From: Halovivax ruber XH-70
GTDB taxonomy: Archaea > Halobacteriota > Halobacteria > Halobacteriales > Natrialbaceae
Direction of reading: 5' to 3'
Length of the DNA: 64,000 nucleotides
NCBI RefSeq assembly: GCF_000328525.1
Contig: NC_019964.1
Span: 806,001-870,000, forward strand
The notes under the pieces are model-generated. The model saw nothing but the letters and a program-made list of their open reading frames with translations. It was not told the origin of the DNA and did no database searches. Made by a program: the position numbers and the translations under genes. Positions 26,845-35,923 of the stretch are shown piece by piece. Each line of letters begins with the position of its first letter. The stretch's first letter is position 1.

Positions 26845-28391
26845 GCCGCCTCACCTCCGTAGGCCGCGACGATCGGCTCGGTCGCGTCGGTGATCATCCC
26901 GAAGATGGTGTCGGGGGCGACCCCGAGGACGACGATCAGCGCGAGCAGGACGAGCATCGGCGCGACGTCGTGAAGCGGCGCGCGATCTAACTCGTAGTCC
27001 GTCTCCAGGGCGAACGGCCCGAAGAACGTCCGCTGCATCGCGTACAGCAGGTAGCCGGCGACGATGACGATGCCGAACATCGCCACACCGGTAAAGAGCG
27101 GCGCATTGGAGAGCAGTTCCGAGCCGAAGGCGCCGTAGAAGATGGCGAACTCGGCGTAGAAGCCGGACATGAGCGGCAGGCCCATGTAGCCGAACGCGCC
27201 GGCAACGAAGATCCAGCTCGCGACCGGCATCTTCGCCGTGATCCCGGACATGTCCGTCACCATCCGGGTGTGGGTCGCGTTGTAGACGACGCCGACGGCC
27301 ATGAACATGAGCCCGGAGATCAGCCCGTGGCTCACCATCTGGAAGGTCGCGCCGCCGATGCCGAACTGCGTGTACGCGACGAGTCCCAGGATGACGTAGC
27401 CCATTGACGAGACGGACGAATACGCAACGATTCGTTTGAGGTCCGTCTGGGCGAGTGCGAGCATCGCGCCGTAGATCACGCTGATCACGGCGATCGCGGC
27501 GATCGGGATCGCGAACGTCTCGACCTGTTCTGGGAACATGGTGAAGTTGAATCGCAACAGGGCGTAGGTCCCCATCTTCAGCAGGACGCCGGCCAGCAGC
27601 ACCGACGCGGGCGTCGGCGCCTCGACGTGGGCGTCTGGGAGCCAGGTGTGGAACGGGACGATGGGCACCTTCACCGCGAAGCCGAGGAAGAGCGCGACGA
27701 AGATCGCGGCCGACAGCTCGGCGGCGCCCAGCCCGAACAGCGAAGTTCCCTCCGGAATGCCGCCCGCGTGCATCGCTTGCGCGATCTCCGGCAACGCGAA
27801 ACTCGAGACGCCACCGTCACCCCCGAGGGCGAAGACGAGCGTCACGAACGCCCCGAACAGCACGAGCGAGGCGACGTTCGTGTAGACGAAGAACTTGATC
27901 GCGGCGTACTTGCGTCGCGGCCCGCCCCAGACCCCGATCAGGAAGTACATCGGGATGAGGACGGCCTCCCAGAAGACGAACCACAGGAGGAAGTCGAGCG
28001 CGACGAAGACGCCGAGCAGGTTGGCCTCGATGAACAGCACGAGGCCGTAGAACTGCGACTGGCGCTCGTCGATGGGCGTCCACGACGAGAGGATCGCGAG
28101 CGAGGTCAGGATCGTCGTCAGGACGACCAGCGGCAGGCTGATACCATCCAGTCCGACGAACCAGCTCACGGCGTACTCGCCGACCTGGAACCACTCGGCC
28201 TGTGACTCGAACGCCAGCTGCCCGCCGGAGAGCAACGCGTTGCCGCTCCCGTCGAACGCCGTCAGCATCCACAGCGAGATGCCGGCGGGCAGCAGGCTGA
28301 TGGCGAACGCGAGTTTGCCGGCGATTCGATTCGGTGCGAGGAACGTGACGGCCGCGCCAACGAACACGACCGCGAGTAACAGCTCGATCAT
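26841..28391 (-). CDS. nuoM: Complex I subunit M (proton-pumping membrane subunit)
   Basis: A 516-residue antiporter-like subunit. Seen are F-W-E-A-V-L-I-P-M-Y-F-L-I-G near residue 145, P-F-H-T-W-L-P-D-A-H-V-E-A-P-T near residue 240, and K-R-I-V-A-Y-S-S-V-S-S-M-G-Y. All are family landmarks. ATG 28391 is chosen because it forms a TGATG junction with the nuoL stop, indicating termination-reinitiation; an in-frame GTG 12 nt upstream is less likely. Confidence 0.93.
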   Translation of the reverse strand: MIELLLAVVFVGAAVTFLAPNRIAGKLAFAISLLPAGISLWMLTAFDGSGNALLSGGQLAFESQAEWFQVGEYAVSWFVGLDGISLPLVVLTTILTSLAILSSWTPIDERQSQFYGLVLFIEANLLGVFVALDFLLWFVFWEAVLIPMYFLIGVWGGPRRKYAAIKFFVYTNVASLVLFGAFVTLVFALGGDGGVSSFALPEIAQAMHAGGIPEGTSLFGLGAAELSAAIFVALFLGFAVKVPIVPFHTWLPDAHVEAPTPASVLLAGVLLKMGTYALLRFNFTMFPEQVETFAIPIAAIAVISVIYGAMLALAQTDLKRIVAYSSVSSMGYVILGLVAYTQFGIGGATFQMVSHGLISGLMFMAVGVVYNATHTRMVTDMSGITAKMPVASWIFVAGAFGYMGLPLMSGFYAEFAIFYGAFGSELLSNAPLFTGVAMFGIVIVAGYLLYAMQRTFFGPFALETDYELDRAPLHDVAPMLVLLALIVVLGVAPDTIFGMITDATEPIVAAYGGEAA

Positions 28392-30403
28392 CACAGGAAC
28401 CACCCTCCGTTGATACCCAGAACGACCAGTAACGCGAGCACACCGAGTATCACGAGCGCCGCGTAGTCGGTCACCTGCCCCGTCTGGAGCCGTCTGAGTC
28501 GCTCGCCGCCGAAGCGGCTGACGCTACCGACACCGTCGACGACGCCGTCGATAGCCGTCTGGTCGAACCGGTCGCTCGCCCGGGCCAGCGGCAGCGTGAG
28601 GCCACGTGCCAGCCAGACCTGGTACTCGTCCTGGTAGTAGTTGGCGACGGCGAGGTCGCGAAGCGCGCCGAGGCGCTCGGTGTGACGCGTCGGCTCCGGG
28701 CCGCCGTACAGTGTCCAGGCGAGCCCGGCGCCAGCCAGCGCCAGGCCGAGCGAGAGGACTGCAGAGAGGACCACCGTCCCCTCGGGACCGCCGATGTACT
28801 CGTGACCGTAGTGGACCGTCTCGCTGTAGGCGTGGTAGGTCAGCCCGTCGACCGAGCCGACACCCTGCCCGTCGAGCCATCGTTCGAGGAACGCAACCTC
28901 GAGGCCGGCGAGTTCTTCGAGCGGCTTCAGGTTCATCGCCCCACCGACGAGTGCCAGGACGCCGAGTACGGCCAGCGGAATCTTCGCCGGCAGGCCGATC
29001 GCGTGGGGTGATTCGGCCGCCTCCGACCGGGGCTCGCCGTGGAACGTCAGCCGGACCATCCGGATCGTGTAGAATCCGGTGAAGAACACGGCCAGTAGCG
29101 CCATCGCGTACGCGGCGAGGATGAGCGGTTCGTCCAGGCCGACGATGAGCGCGTCGTAGAGCACCTCGTCTTTCGACCAGAAGCCGGAAAACGGGATGAT
29201 GCCCGCGAGCGCGAGCGAGCCCGCGAGGAACGTGTAGTAGGTAACGGGCATCCGGTCTTTGAGCCCGCCCATCTTCCACATGTCCTGCTCGTGGTGCATG
29301 GCGATGATGACTGCGCCGGCCCCGAGGAACAGCAGCGCCTTGAAGACGGCGTGGTTGAGCAGGTGGAAGACGCCGGCGACGTAGCCGCCGACGCCCATCG
29401 CGAGCATCATGTAGCCGTACTGGCTGATGGTGGAGTACGCGAGCACCTGTTTCACGTCGTCTTTGACACAGCCCATCGTCGCCGCGAACAGTGCCGTGAA
29501 GCCGCCGACGAACGCGATGACAGCGAGCGCCGTGGGCGACAGCGCGTAGTAGCCGAACATCCGGGCGACGAGGTAGACGCCGGCGGCGACCATCGTCGCC
29601 GCGTGGATGAGCGCCGACACCGGCGTCGGACCCTCCATCGCGTCGGGCAACCACGTGTGCAGCGGGAACTGGGCGGACTTGCCGATTACGCCGCCCAGGA
29701 CGAGGAGTCCGGTGATCGTCACCCAGGTGTCGGCGTCGAAGCCGAAGAAGGTCTCCGAGTCGATCGCCGACTCGGCCGCGGTGACGAACGACGCGTCACC
29801 GGCGAAGCTGAGTGTGCCGTAGGACGCGGCGATGGCGACGACACCCACGAGGAAGAAGAAGTCCCCGAAGCGCGTGACGAGGAACGCCTTCTTCGCCGCG
29901 GAGGGCGCCGATTTCGTCCGGTACCAGAAGCCGATGAGGAGGAACGAACACAGTCCCACCAGCTCGAAGAAGACGAACGACATCAGCAGGTTGTCCGCGA
30001 CCACGAACGCGAGCATGCTGAACGTAAAGAGGCCGAGTCCGGCGTAGTACCGCGGCAGGCCGGTCTCGCCCTCGCCGTTCATGTAGCTCAGGCTGAAGAT
30101 GTGGACGAGGAAGGCGATCAGCGAGACCACGACCAGCATGGCCGCCGACAGCGGGTCGATCAGCAGGCCGAAGTGGAACGTGATCTCGGGTGTCTCGAAC
30201 CACGTGTACACCAGTTCGTTCGTCGTCTCGCCGCCGGCGACGGCCGCGGCCATCACCAGCGAGAGCGCGAGCGATCCGCCAGTCGCGACGATACCCGGGA
30301 TCGCACCGCCGAGGGGCAGGTAGCGGCCCACGAGCAGCGTGATCGCGAACGCCACCAGCGGGAACAGCACGATTGCGGGCGCGAATGTAAACAATCCTTC
30401 CAT
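28391..30403 (-). CDS. nuoL: Complex I subunit L (proton-pumping membrane subunit)
   Basis: A 670-residue membrane subunit, the largest antiporter-like chain. Landmarks are W-F-E-T-P-E-I near residue 70, L-V-G-L-C-S-F-L-L-I-G-F-W near residue 150, F-P-L-H-T-W-L-P-D-A-M-E-G-P-T near residue 250 and K-Q-V-L-A-Y-S-T-I-S-Q-Y-G-Y near residue 320. The C-terminal part includes the extended lateral helix. It lies 1 nt after nuoK. Confidence 0.94.
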   Translation of the reverse strand: MEGLFTFAPAIVLFPLVAFAITLLVGRYLPLGGAIPGIVATGGSLALSLVMAAAVAGGETTNELVYTWFETPEITFHFGLLIDPLSAAMLVVVSLIAFLVHIFSLSYMNGEGETGLPRYYAGLGLFTFSMLAFVVADNLLMSFVFFELVGLCSFLLIGFWYRTKSAPSAAKKAFLVTRFGDFFFLVGVVAIAASYGTLSFAGDASFVTAAESAIDSETFFGFDADTWVTITGLLVLGGVIGKSAQFPLHTWLPDAMEGPTPVSALIHAATMVAAGVYLVARMFGYYALSPTALAVIAFVGGFTALFAATMGCVKDDVKQVLAYSTISQYGYMMLAMGVGGYVAGVFHLLNHAVFKALLFLGAGAVIIAMHHEQDMWKMGGLKDRMPVTYYTFLAGSLALAGIIPFSGFWSKDEVLYDALIVGLDEPLILAAYAMALLAVFFTGFYTIRMVRLTFHGEPRSEAAESPHAIGLPAKIPLAVLGVLALVGGAMNLKPLEELAGLEVAFLERWLDGQGVGSVDGLTYHAYSETVHYGHEYIGGPEGTVVLSAVLSLGLALAGAGLAWTLYGGPEPTRHTERLGALRDLAVANYYQDEYQVWLARGLTLPLARASDRFDQTAIDGVVDGVGSVSRFGGERLRRLQTGQVTDYAALVILGVLALLVVLGINGGWFL

Positions 30404-30404
30404 G

Positions 30405-30707
30405 TTACCACCTCATCGTCGTCGGTACCGAGACGTCGATCGTCCCGAAGTTTCGATACAGTACCAGGATGATCCCGAGGCCGATCGCGACCTCCGCGGC
30501 CGCGAGTCCGAGGACGAACAGCCCGAACACCTGTCCGGACAGCGTGCCGTGGTACAGCGCGAACGCGATCAGGTTGATCACGGCTGCGTTGACCATCAGC
30601 TCGATGGCCATCAGGAACATGAGTGCGTTGCGCCGGGTCAGGATGCCGAACAGTCCGATGCAGAACAGCCCGGCCGAGAGGAGGACGTAGCCCTCGATGG
30701 CCATCAT
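30405..30707 (-). CDS. nuoK: Complex I subunit K
   Basis: A 100-residue, three-helix membrane subunit with L-M-A-I-E-L-M-V-N-A-A near residue 35 and A-A-A-E-V-A-I-G-L-G near residue 70, the two conserved membrane glutamates. The start is either ATG 30707, overlapping the previous stop by 4 nt, or the adjacent ATG 30704. Confidence 0.93.
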   Translation of the reverse strand: MMAIEGYVLLSAGLFCIGLFGILTRRNALMFLMAIELMVNAAVINLIAFALYHGTLSGQVFGLFVLGLAAAEVAIGLGIILVLYRNFGTIDVSVPTTMRW

Positions 30708-31198
30708 GCCTCGTCACCTCCCTCGTCTGCGTCGTCCTCGTCGCCTTCCATCTCGGCGACGAGCTCCTCGGCCTCGGATGCCGGTTTGCCGTCGGTCTCC
30801 GTCGTTCCGTCAACCGCACCACCGTCGGTCGCGGCCGTCCCGTCTGCCTCGGTGTCGCCGGTCGAACCGGTCGACGGGCCGTCGAACGCGCTCGGGCGAA
30901 CCGACTCGTCGGGGCCTTCGCGCGTCGCGAGCACGAGCGAGGCGTCGAGCGCCGCGTCGAGGACGATCGCGATCAGGATGAACGAGACCAGGAACGACTC
31001 CGTGTTCGTCTCCTGCAGTTCGGTGAAGTCGAACAGTGCGTAGCCGATCTCGGCGGTGACCGAGAGGTCCTCGGGGAAGCCGACGTAGCCGGTAAAGTCG
31101 GTGCCGACGACGACGGCGGCGAACACGCCGAACAGGGCGAACGCGAGGAGCCCGGGCACGAGCCGTGAACTCAGCGAGACGAGTCGTGGTCGGCTCAT
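30704..31198 (-). CDS. nuoJ2: Complex I subunit J, C-terminal half (J2)
   Basis: A 164-residue protein with two membrane helices (residues about 13-33 and 68-90) that correspond to the C-terminal part of NuoJ, followed by a hydrophilic tail of about 75 residues rich in Asp, Glu, Gly and Thr. In haloarchaea NuoJ is commonly split into two genes. The tail has no counterpart in bacterial NuoJ and probably faces the cytoplasm. Confidence 0.85.
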   Translation of the reverse strand: MSRPRLVSLSSRLVPGLLAFALFGVFAAVVVGTDFTGYVGFPEDLSVTAEIGYALFDFTELQETNTESFLVSFILIAIVLDAALDASLVLATREGPDESVRPSAFDGPSTGSTGDTEADGTAATDGGAVDGTTETDGKPASEAEELVAEMEGDEDDADEGGDEA

Positions 31199-31482
31199 CG
31201 GCCGGTCACCTCCCCGTCTCCCGTCGCCGTCTCCGGCGGTGTTTCACCGGCCTGGGTCAGCATGACGGCGAAGGAGATCAGCACGAGGACGCCACCGACG
31301 TAGACGAGCACCTGGATCACCGCGAGGAACTCGGCGGTGAGCATCACGTAGTGGACGGCCACCGAGAGCAGCGAGACGCCGAGCATGAGCGCTGAGTGCC
31401 AGGGGTCCCGGAACAGGACGACGCCGGCCGCACTGGTCAGCGTGACGGCGGCGAACAGGGCGAAGGCGGCGGTCTCCATCAT
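31195..31482 (-). CDS. nuoJ1: Complex I subunit J, N-terminal half (J1)
   Basis: A 95-residue protein with three membrane helices; V-I-Q-V-L-V-Y-V-G-G-V-L-V-L near residue 55 is the conserved third helix of NuoJ with the pi-bulge Tyr/Gly region. It overlaps both neighbours by 4 nt. Confidence 0.9.
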   Translation of the reverse strand: MMETAAFALFAAVTLTSAAGVVLFRDPWHSALMLGVSLLSVAVHYVMLTAEFLAVIQVLVYVGGVLVLISFAVMLTQAGETPPETATGDGEVTGR

Positions 31483-31940
31483 TGGTAGTCCACCTCCCCG
31501 TCGCCCTCACCGACCCAGCCGCCACGGTCGGGTTCGCGCACCTCCAGCGGGTCGATGTCCTTGTACCAGGGGACGGCCTTGAGCTGTTCTTTGTTGTAGA
31601 CGAGTTCGGACTTCGTATCTCCGGTGAACTCGAAGTTCTGGGTCAGCAGGATGGCGTCGGTCGGACAGACCTCCTCGCACAGCCGGCAGTAGACACACTG
31701 GCCGATGTGGAGGTTGTACTGCTCGCCGTTTCGCTTGTCGTCCATCACGATCTGGATGGTGTCGTTCGGACAGACCTTCTCGCACTGACGACACCAGATA
31801 CAGCGTTCCTGGCTGAACTTGTGGACGCCGCGAAAGCGCGGCGAGACCTTCGGCACCTCGTCGGGGTAGGCCACGGTGTACACTTCGCCGTCCAGTGCGT
31901 GCTTCATCGTCGTCGCCAGTGATTTGAGTAGTCCGATCAT
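31479..31940 (-). CDS. nuoI: Complex I subunit I (2 x [4Fe-4S] ferredoxin-like)
   Basis: A 153-residue protein with two ferredoxin motifs, C-I-W-C-R-Q-C-E-K-V-C-P and C-V-Y-C-R-L-C-E-E-V-C-P, the ligands of clusters N6a and N6b that pass electrons toward NuoB. The frame extends upstream to 32066, but ATG 31940 (MIGLLKSL...) overlaps the nuoH stop by 4 nt and matches the family N-terminus. Confidence 0.95.
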   Translation of the reverse strand: MIGLLKSLATTMKHALDGEVYTVAYPDEVPKVSPRFRGVHKFSQERCIWCRQCEKVCPNDTIQIVMDDKRNGEQYNLHIGQCVYCRLCEEVCPTDAILLTQNFEFTGDTKSELVYNKEQLKAVPWYKDIDPLEVREPDRGGWVGEGDGEVDYQ

Positions 31941-33016
31941 GCGAAGAACACCCCCACGATTCCTGCCGTCAGCAGCAGGTTCGCGAACGAAAGCACCAGC
32001 AGTCCCTTCCAGCCGATCTCGATCAGCTGGTCGATCCGGACGCGGGGCATCGCCGTCCGGAACCACTGGGTCAGCAGGAAGAACGCCACGACCTTCGCCA
32101 GGAACCAGACGATTCCCAGCGCGGCCGGACCGGGCCCTGCCGGGCCGCCGAGGAAGAGCGTCGCCATAATCGCGCCGGCGAGGAAGATGTGCAGGAACTC
32201 AGAGAGGTAGACGAGCACGAAGTAGATGCTCGAGTACTCGGTCTGGTAACCGGCGACGATCTCGGTCGGGGCCTCCGGGACGTCGAACGGGTTCCGGCCG
32301 ACCTCGGCCATCCCCGCCGCGAGGAACAGGACGAACGCGAACGGGTTGACGAACGCGAACCAGGCCGGGATCGAGACCGGCCCGAGCTGGACGAGCGTCT
32401 CGGCCTGTACCGCGACGATCTCGCTCATCTGCAACGACCCGGTGTAGAGGATCACCGACGCGCCGGTGACGATCAGCGGAATCTCGTAGGCGATGTTCTG
32501 TGCGGTCGCACGCAGGCCGCCCATCAGCGCGTACTTGTTGTCGGAGGCGTAGCCCGCGATCATCATGCCGAGCGTCGACAGCGAGGCGATCGCGAACGCA
32601 AAGAGCAGGCCGACTTCGGGGTCGGCGAGGTGAATTCCGCTGCCCATCGGGATCACGGCGAACCCGAAGAGCGCGGAGAACACCATGATGATCGGTGCAA
32701 TGTCCCAGGCGGGCCGGTCGACTCCCTTCGGCACGATCAGCTCTTTCGACATGAGTTGGACCGCAGCCGCCGGGATGATGAACAGGCCCCAGGGCCCGTG
32801 TTCGGTGATCGCGTAGCGATCCGAGAAGTCCGCGAAGATCTTTCGCTTGCCCCACGGGCCGGCGAACGCCGCCATCACGAGCAACACGTTCGCGATGAGG
32901 AACGCGGCGACGAACGCGGTGATCGCCTGGCCGATCAAGCCGAAATCGCCGAGTCCGACCAGGTCGCTGATCGCGTCGGGGAGCGGCATGGCCGTCGCCA
33001 CTGTCTGGGGCGACAT
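31937..33016 (-). CDS. nuoH: Complex I subunit H (quinone-chamber membrane subunit)
   Basis: A 359-residue membrane protein with about eight helices. The F-A-D-F-S-D-R-Y loop and the acidic loop with G-Y-Q-T-E-Y-S-S and R-N-P-F-D-V-P-E-A-P-T-E are the conserved quinone-site loops of NuoH. It overlaps nuoCD at one base and nuoI by 4 nt. Confidence 0.95.
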   Translation of the reverse strand: MSPQTVATAMPLPDAISDLVGLGDFGLIGQAITAFVAAFLIANVLLVMAAFAGPWGKRKIFADFSDRYAITEHGPWGLFIIPAAAVQLMSKELIVPKGVDRPAWDIAPIIMVFSALFGFAVIPMGSGIHLADPEVGLLFAFAIASLSTLGMMIAGYASDNKYALMGGLRATAQNIAYEIPLIVTGASVILYTGSLQMSEIVAVQAETLVQLGPVSIPAWFAFVNPFAFVLFLAAGMAEVGRNPFDVPEAPTEIVAGYQTEYSSIYFVLVYLSEFLHIFLAGAIMATLFLGGPAGPGPAALGIVWFLAKVVAFFLLTQWFRTAMPRVRIDQLIEIGWKGLLVLSFANLLLTAGIVGVFFA

Positions 33017-34680
33017 TACCGGTCCACCTCCCCGAGGATGACGTCGATACTGCCGAGCGTGGCGATCAGGTCGGCGACGTACTCGCCGTTGGCCGCCTCG
33101 CCCAGCACCTGCAGGTTACTGAAACACGGGCTTCGGATCTTGAAGCGCGCCGGTTTGTCGGAACCGTCGGAGCGAATGTAGATGCCGAGTTCGCCCTTGG
33201 CTCCCTCGACGGCCCGGTAGACCTCCGCGTCGGCGTCAGGCTTCAAGGTTCGGGGAACGTTCGACTGGATCTCCCGGTCGTCTTCGTCCCAGTCTTCCAG
33301 GATGTCGACGCACTGGTCGACGATCTTCGCCGACTCCTCGAGTTCTTGCATGCGAACGAGCATGCGCGCGTAGTTGTCGCCTTCGTCCTGGACGGCGACG
33401 TCCCAGTCGAGTTCCTCGTAGTAGCCGTAGGGGTCGTCGCGGCGCAGGTCGTAGTCGATGCCGGAGCCACGGGCGACGGGGCCGGTGACGCCGTAACTCT
33501 TCGCGGTTTCCGCGTCGAGATGGCCGGTGCCGATACACCGACGCTGGAAGATCTCGTTGTTCGTCAGCAGGTCGTGGTACTCGTCGACCGAGCCCTCGAA
33601 GCTGTCGAGGAACGTCCGGATGGACTCGAAGAAGTCCTCGCGCGGTTCCGGCAGGTCCCAGACGACCCCGCCGAGACGGAAGTAGTTGAACATCATCCGC
33701 TGGCCGGTGAGGTCCTCGAGAATGTTGAGGACGTCCTCTCGATCCTGCCAGGCGTACTGGAAGGTGACGGTGAAGTCGCCGACGACGTCCAGTGCGAACG
33801 CGCCGATCGAGATGAGGTGGGCGGCGATCCGGCAGAGTTCCGCCCCCATCGTTCGGATGACCTGTGCGTACTCCGGTACCTCGATGTCGGCCATGTCCTC
33901 GATCGCCCGGGCGTAGGACCACTCGTTGATGAGGCCGGCGGAGACGTAGTCCCAGCGGTCGGGGTAGGGCATGATCTGGTGGCGATAGGTCCCCTGCTGG
34001 CACATCTGCTCCTCGCAGCGGTGGAGGTAGCCGATGTCGGGGTCGACGTCGACGACCGTCTCGCCGTCCAGCACCGTCTTCAGGTGGAGCACACCGTGGG
34101 TCGCCGGGTGGTGGGGACCGATGTTGAGAAACATCGTCTCTCCCTCCTCGTCGTGGTGGTGCTCGGCGATCGGGTTGGCGTGTTCAGAGAGGCTGACGAG
34201 CTGGGGTTTGTCCTGATCGTAGTCGAGCCCCAGCGGGTGGCCCTGCCAGGTCTCCGGCAGGAGGATCCGTCGGAGGTCGGGGTGATCTTCGTACTCGATC
34301 CCGACGAGGTCGTAGGCCTCGCGCTCGTGCCAGTCGGCGGTGCGGTAGACGGCGTCCGCACTCTGGCTGACCGGCTCCTCTTTGGTCGTCGGCACGACGA
34401 CGCTGACCTCCTGTGTCCGGTCGTCGTACTTCGACAGGTGGTAGATACTCTCGTAGCGGTCGGCGTACTCCTGAGCGGTGACGGCCGAGAGGTGGTCGAA
34501 GCCGCCCTCGTCGCGTAGTGCTCGCAGCGCCGACTGCACCTCGTCCGGTCGGATCACGACACCCTGGGCGTTGACGTGTTCTTCCCAGCCGATGGCGTGA
34601 TCGCCGAGGATCGATTCGAGCGACTCCCGGTCGTCCGTTCGTGCGAGCGGATCCTCGTGCCGGGACGCTTCCAGACTCAC
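33016..34680 (-). CDS. nuoCD: Complex I fused subunits C and D
   Basis: A 554-residue fusion. Residues about 20-165 are NuoC (30-kDa type: W-H-E-R-E-A-Y-D-L-V-G-I and L-R-R-I-L-L-P-E-T-W-Q-G-H-P-L), and residues about 180-554 are NuoD (49-kDa type: I-G-P-H-H-P-A-T-H-G-V-L near residue 188, the quinone-site histidine loop). The fusion is known in several bacteria and in haloarchaea. It forms the peripheral arm with NuoB and NuoI. Confidence 0.94.
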   Translation of the reverse strand: MSLEASRHEDPLARTDDRESLESILGDHAIGWEEHVNAQGVVIRPDEVQSALRALRDEGGFDHLSAVTAQEYADRYESIYHLSKYDDRTQEVSVVVPTTKEEPVSQSADAVYRTADWHEREAYDLVGIEYEDHPDLRRILLPETWQGHPLGLDYDQDKPQLVSLSEHANPIAEHHHDEEGETMFLNIGPHHPATHGVLHLKTVLDGETVVDVDPDIGYLHRCEEQMCQQGTYRHQIMPYPDRWDYVSAGLINEWSYARAIEDMADIEVPEYAQVIRTMGAELCRIAAHLISIGAFALDVVGDFTVTFQYAWQDREDVLNILEDLTGQRMMFNYFRLGGVVWDLPEPREDFFESIRTFLDSFEGSVDEYHDLLTNNEIFQRRCIGTGHLDAETAKSYGVTGPVARGSGIDYDLRRDDPYGYYEELDWDVAVQDEGDNYARMLVRMQELEESAKIVDQCVDILEDWDEDDREIQSNVPRTLKPDADAEVYRAVEGAKGELGIYIRSDGSDKPARFKIRSPCFSNLQVLGEAANGEYVADLIATLGSIDVILGEVDR

Positions 34681-35378
34681 GGTGAGTCACCCCAGTTGTA
34701 CCGCATGACGAGGGTCTCCTCGTCGATATCGTTCGCGAGCTCGCGGACGACCTCGTCGCGATCGAGGTCGCCGAACTCCTCTAGCTCGTAGGGTTTGACG
34801 GTGACCGGGGCGGATTCACCGTGCTGGACGCGATCCTGGAGTTTCCGGATGCCGTAGATCAGCGCCTCGGGTCGTGGCGGGCAGCCGGGGACGTGGATGT
34901 CCACCGGAATGATCTCCTCGGCGCCCTTCACGACGTTGTAGCCTTCCTGGAAGGGACCGCCGGAGATCGTACACGAGCCCATCCCGACGACGAACTTGGG
35001 TTCGGGCATCTGGTCGTAGAGGCGTTTCATCCGCGGGCCGAACTTCGAGACGATCGTTCCCGGGACGATCAGCAGGTCCGCCTGTCGGGGCGAAGCACGG
35101 GGAACGCCCGTTCCGAAGCGGTCCAGGTCGTGTCCCGGCATGTACGTCCCCATCATCTCGATCGAACAGCAGGCGATACCGAACTGGAGGACGAACATGG
35201 AGGAACTGCGCGCCCAGTTCAGGAACGCGTCGAACTTGGTCAGGATGAAGGGGGTCGACCCGAACAGCTCCCGAAGGCGGGAGTTGAACCGGTCGTCGGT
35301 GTCTCCCATTCGGGCCTGCTGTGTCTTCGACGCGACGTCTCGCGGCCCTGTCGTGTCGTAGGTGTCGTGTGAACTCAT
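34677..35378 (-). CDS. nuoB: Complex I subunit B ([4Fe-4S] cluster N2)
   Basis: A 233-residue protein with the N2-cluster ligands: tandem cysteines in G-I-A-C-C-S-I-E-M, M-G-S-C-T-I-S-G-G, and V-P-G-C-P-P-R-P-E-A-L. This cluster donates electrons to menaquinone. The first 35 residues are a polar extension. It overlaps nuoCD and nuoA by 4 nt each. Confidence 0.95.
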   Translation of the reverse strand: MSSHDTYDTTGPRDVASKTQQARMGDTDDRFNSRLRELFGSTPFILTKFDAFLNWARSSSMFVLQFGIACCSIEMMGTYMPGHDLDRFGTGVPRASPRQADLLIVPGTIVSKFGPRMKRLYDQMPEPKFVVGMGSCTISGGPFQEGYNVVKGAEEIIPVDIHVPGCPPRPEALIYGIRKLQDRVQHGESAPVTVKPYELEEFGDLDRDEVVRELANDIDEETLVMRYNWGDSP

Positions 35379-35788
35379 TGGTTCTGTGTCGATCGCCAGT
35401 CGGTTGACTCACTACGCGCCCAGCTGACGGCGCCGTTACGCCAGGCCCAGATCAGCCCGACGACTAAAATGGCGAGGAATGCGAGCATCGGGGCCAGTAC
35501 GGCGACCACCGTCGGCTCGCCTTCGAGGGCGTCACGGTAGGTGACGACCCAGGGGAAGATGAACGCGGTTTCAACGTCGAAAATAACGAACAAAAGAGCA
35601 ACCATGTAGTACTGGACGTTGAAGCGAAATCGCGTTCCGCCGGTCGGGATCTCCCCGCTCTCGTAGGTCTGGCGTTTGCCGTCTTCGGGGACGCTCGGCC
35701 GGAGCAGGCTCGACAACGTGATCATGCCGATCGGCAAGCCGACCCCGATGAGGGCCATCGCACTAATCGCTATCCACGCGGTACTCAT
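35375..35788 (-). CDS. nuoA: Complex I subunit A
   Basis: A 137-residue, three-helix subunit with Y-E-S-G-E-I-P-T-G-G-T-R-F-R-F-N-V-Q-Y-Y near residue 45 (the conserved loop) and I-F-D-V-E-T-A-F-I-F-P-W near residue 75. It is the first gene of the 11-gene operon, 25-30 nt downstream of a clear TATA box, so the transcript is probably leaderless. Confidence 0.95.
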   Translation of the reverse strand: MSTAWIAISAMALIGVGLPIGMITLSSLLRPSVPEDGKRQTYESGEIPTGGTRFRFNVQYYMVALLFVIFDVETAFIFPWVVTYRDALEGEPTVVAVLAPMLAFLAILVVGLIWAWRNGAVSWARSESTDWRSTQNQ

Positions 35789-35810
35789 CTCGCGTTTGGC
35801 TTGGGTACAA

Positions 35811-35822
35811 CCCTATATAAGG
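35811..35822 (-). promoter_or_regulatory. TATA box of the nuo operon
   Basis: On the minus strand the sequence is CCTTATATAGGG, centred about 28 nt before the nuoA ATG at 35788. It is the strongest TATA box seen in the window and likely drives all eleven nuo genes. Confidence 0.75.
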
Positions 35823-35923
35823 ATTCTCAAACCCTGAGACGGTCGTGTGTGACTGATTCGGTCCCGTTCGGCACGCTCCGTCGATCCTATCGGCGGGACG
35901 GGTTCACGTCGCGGTTGTGGGAC

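Noticed and set aside
25273..26862. 529-codon plus-strand frame over nuoN
   Set aside because: Antisense of nuoN; very charged Arg/Glu/Asp translation, no family resemblance.
29291..30472. 393-codon plus-strand frame over nuoL
   Set aside because: Antisense of nuoL; composition typical of mirror of hydrophobic codons.
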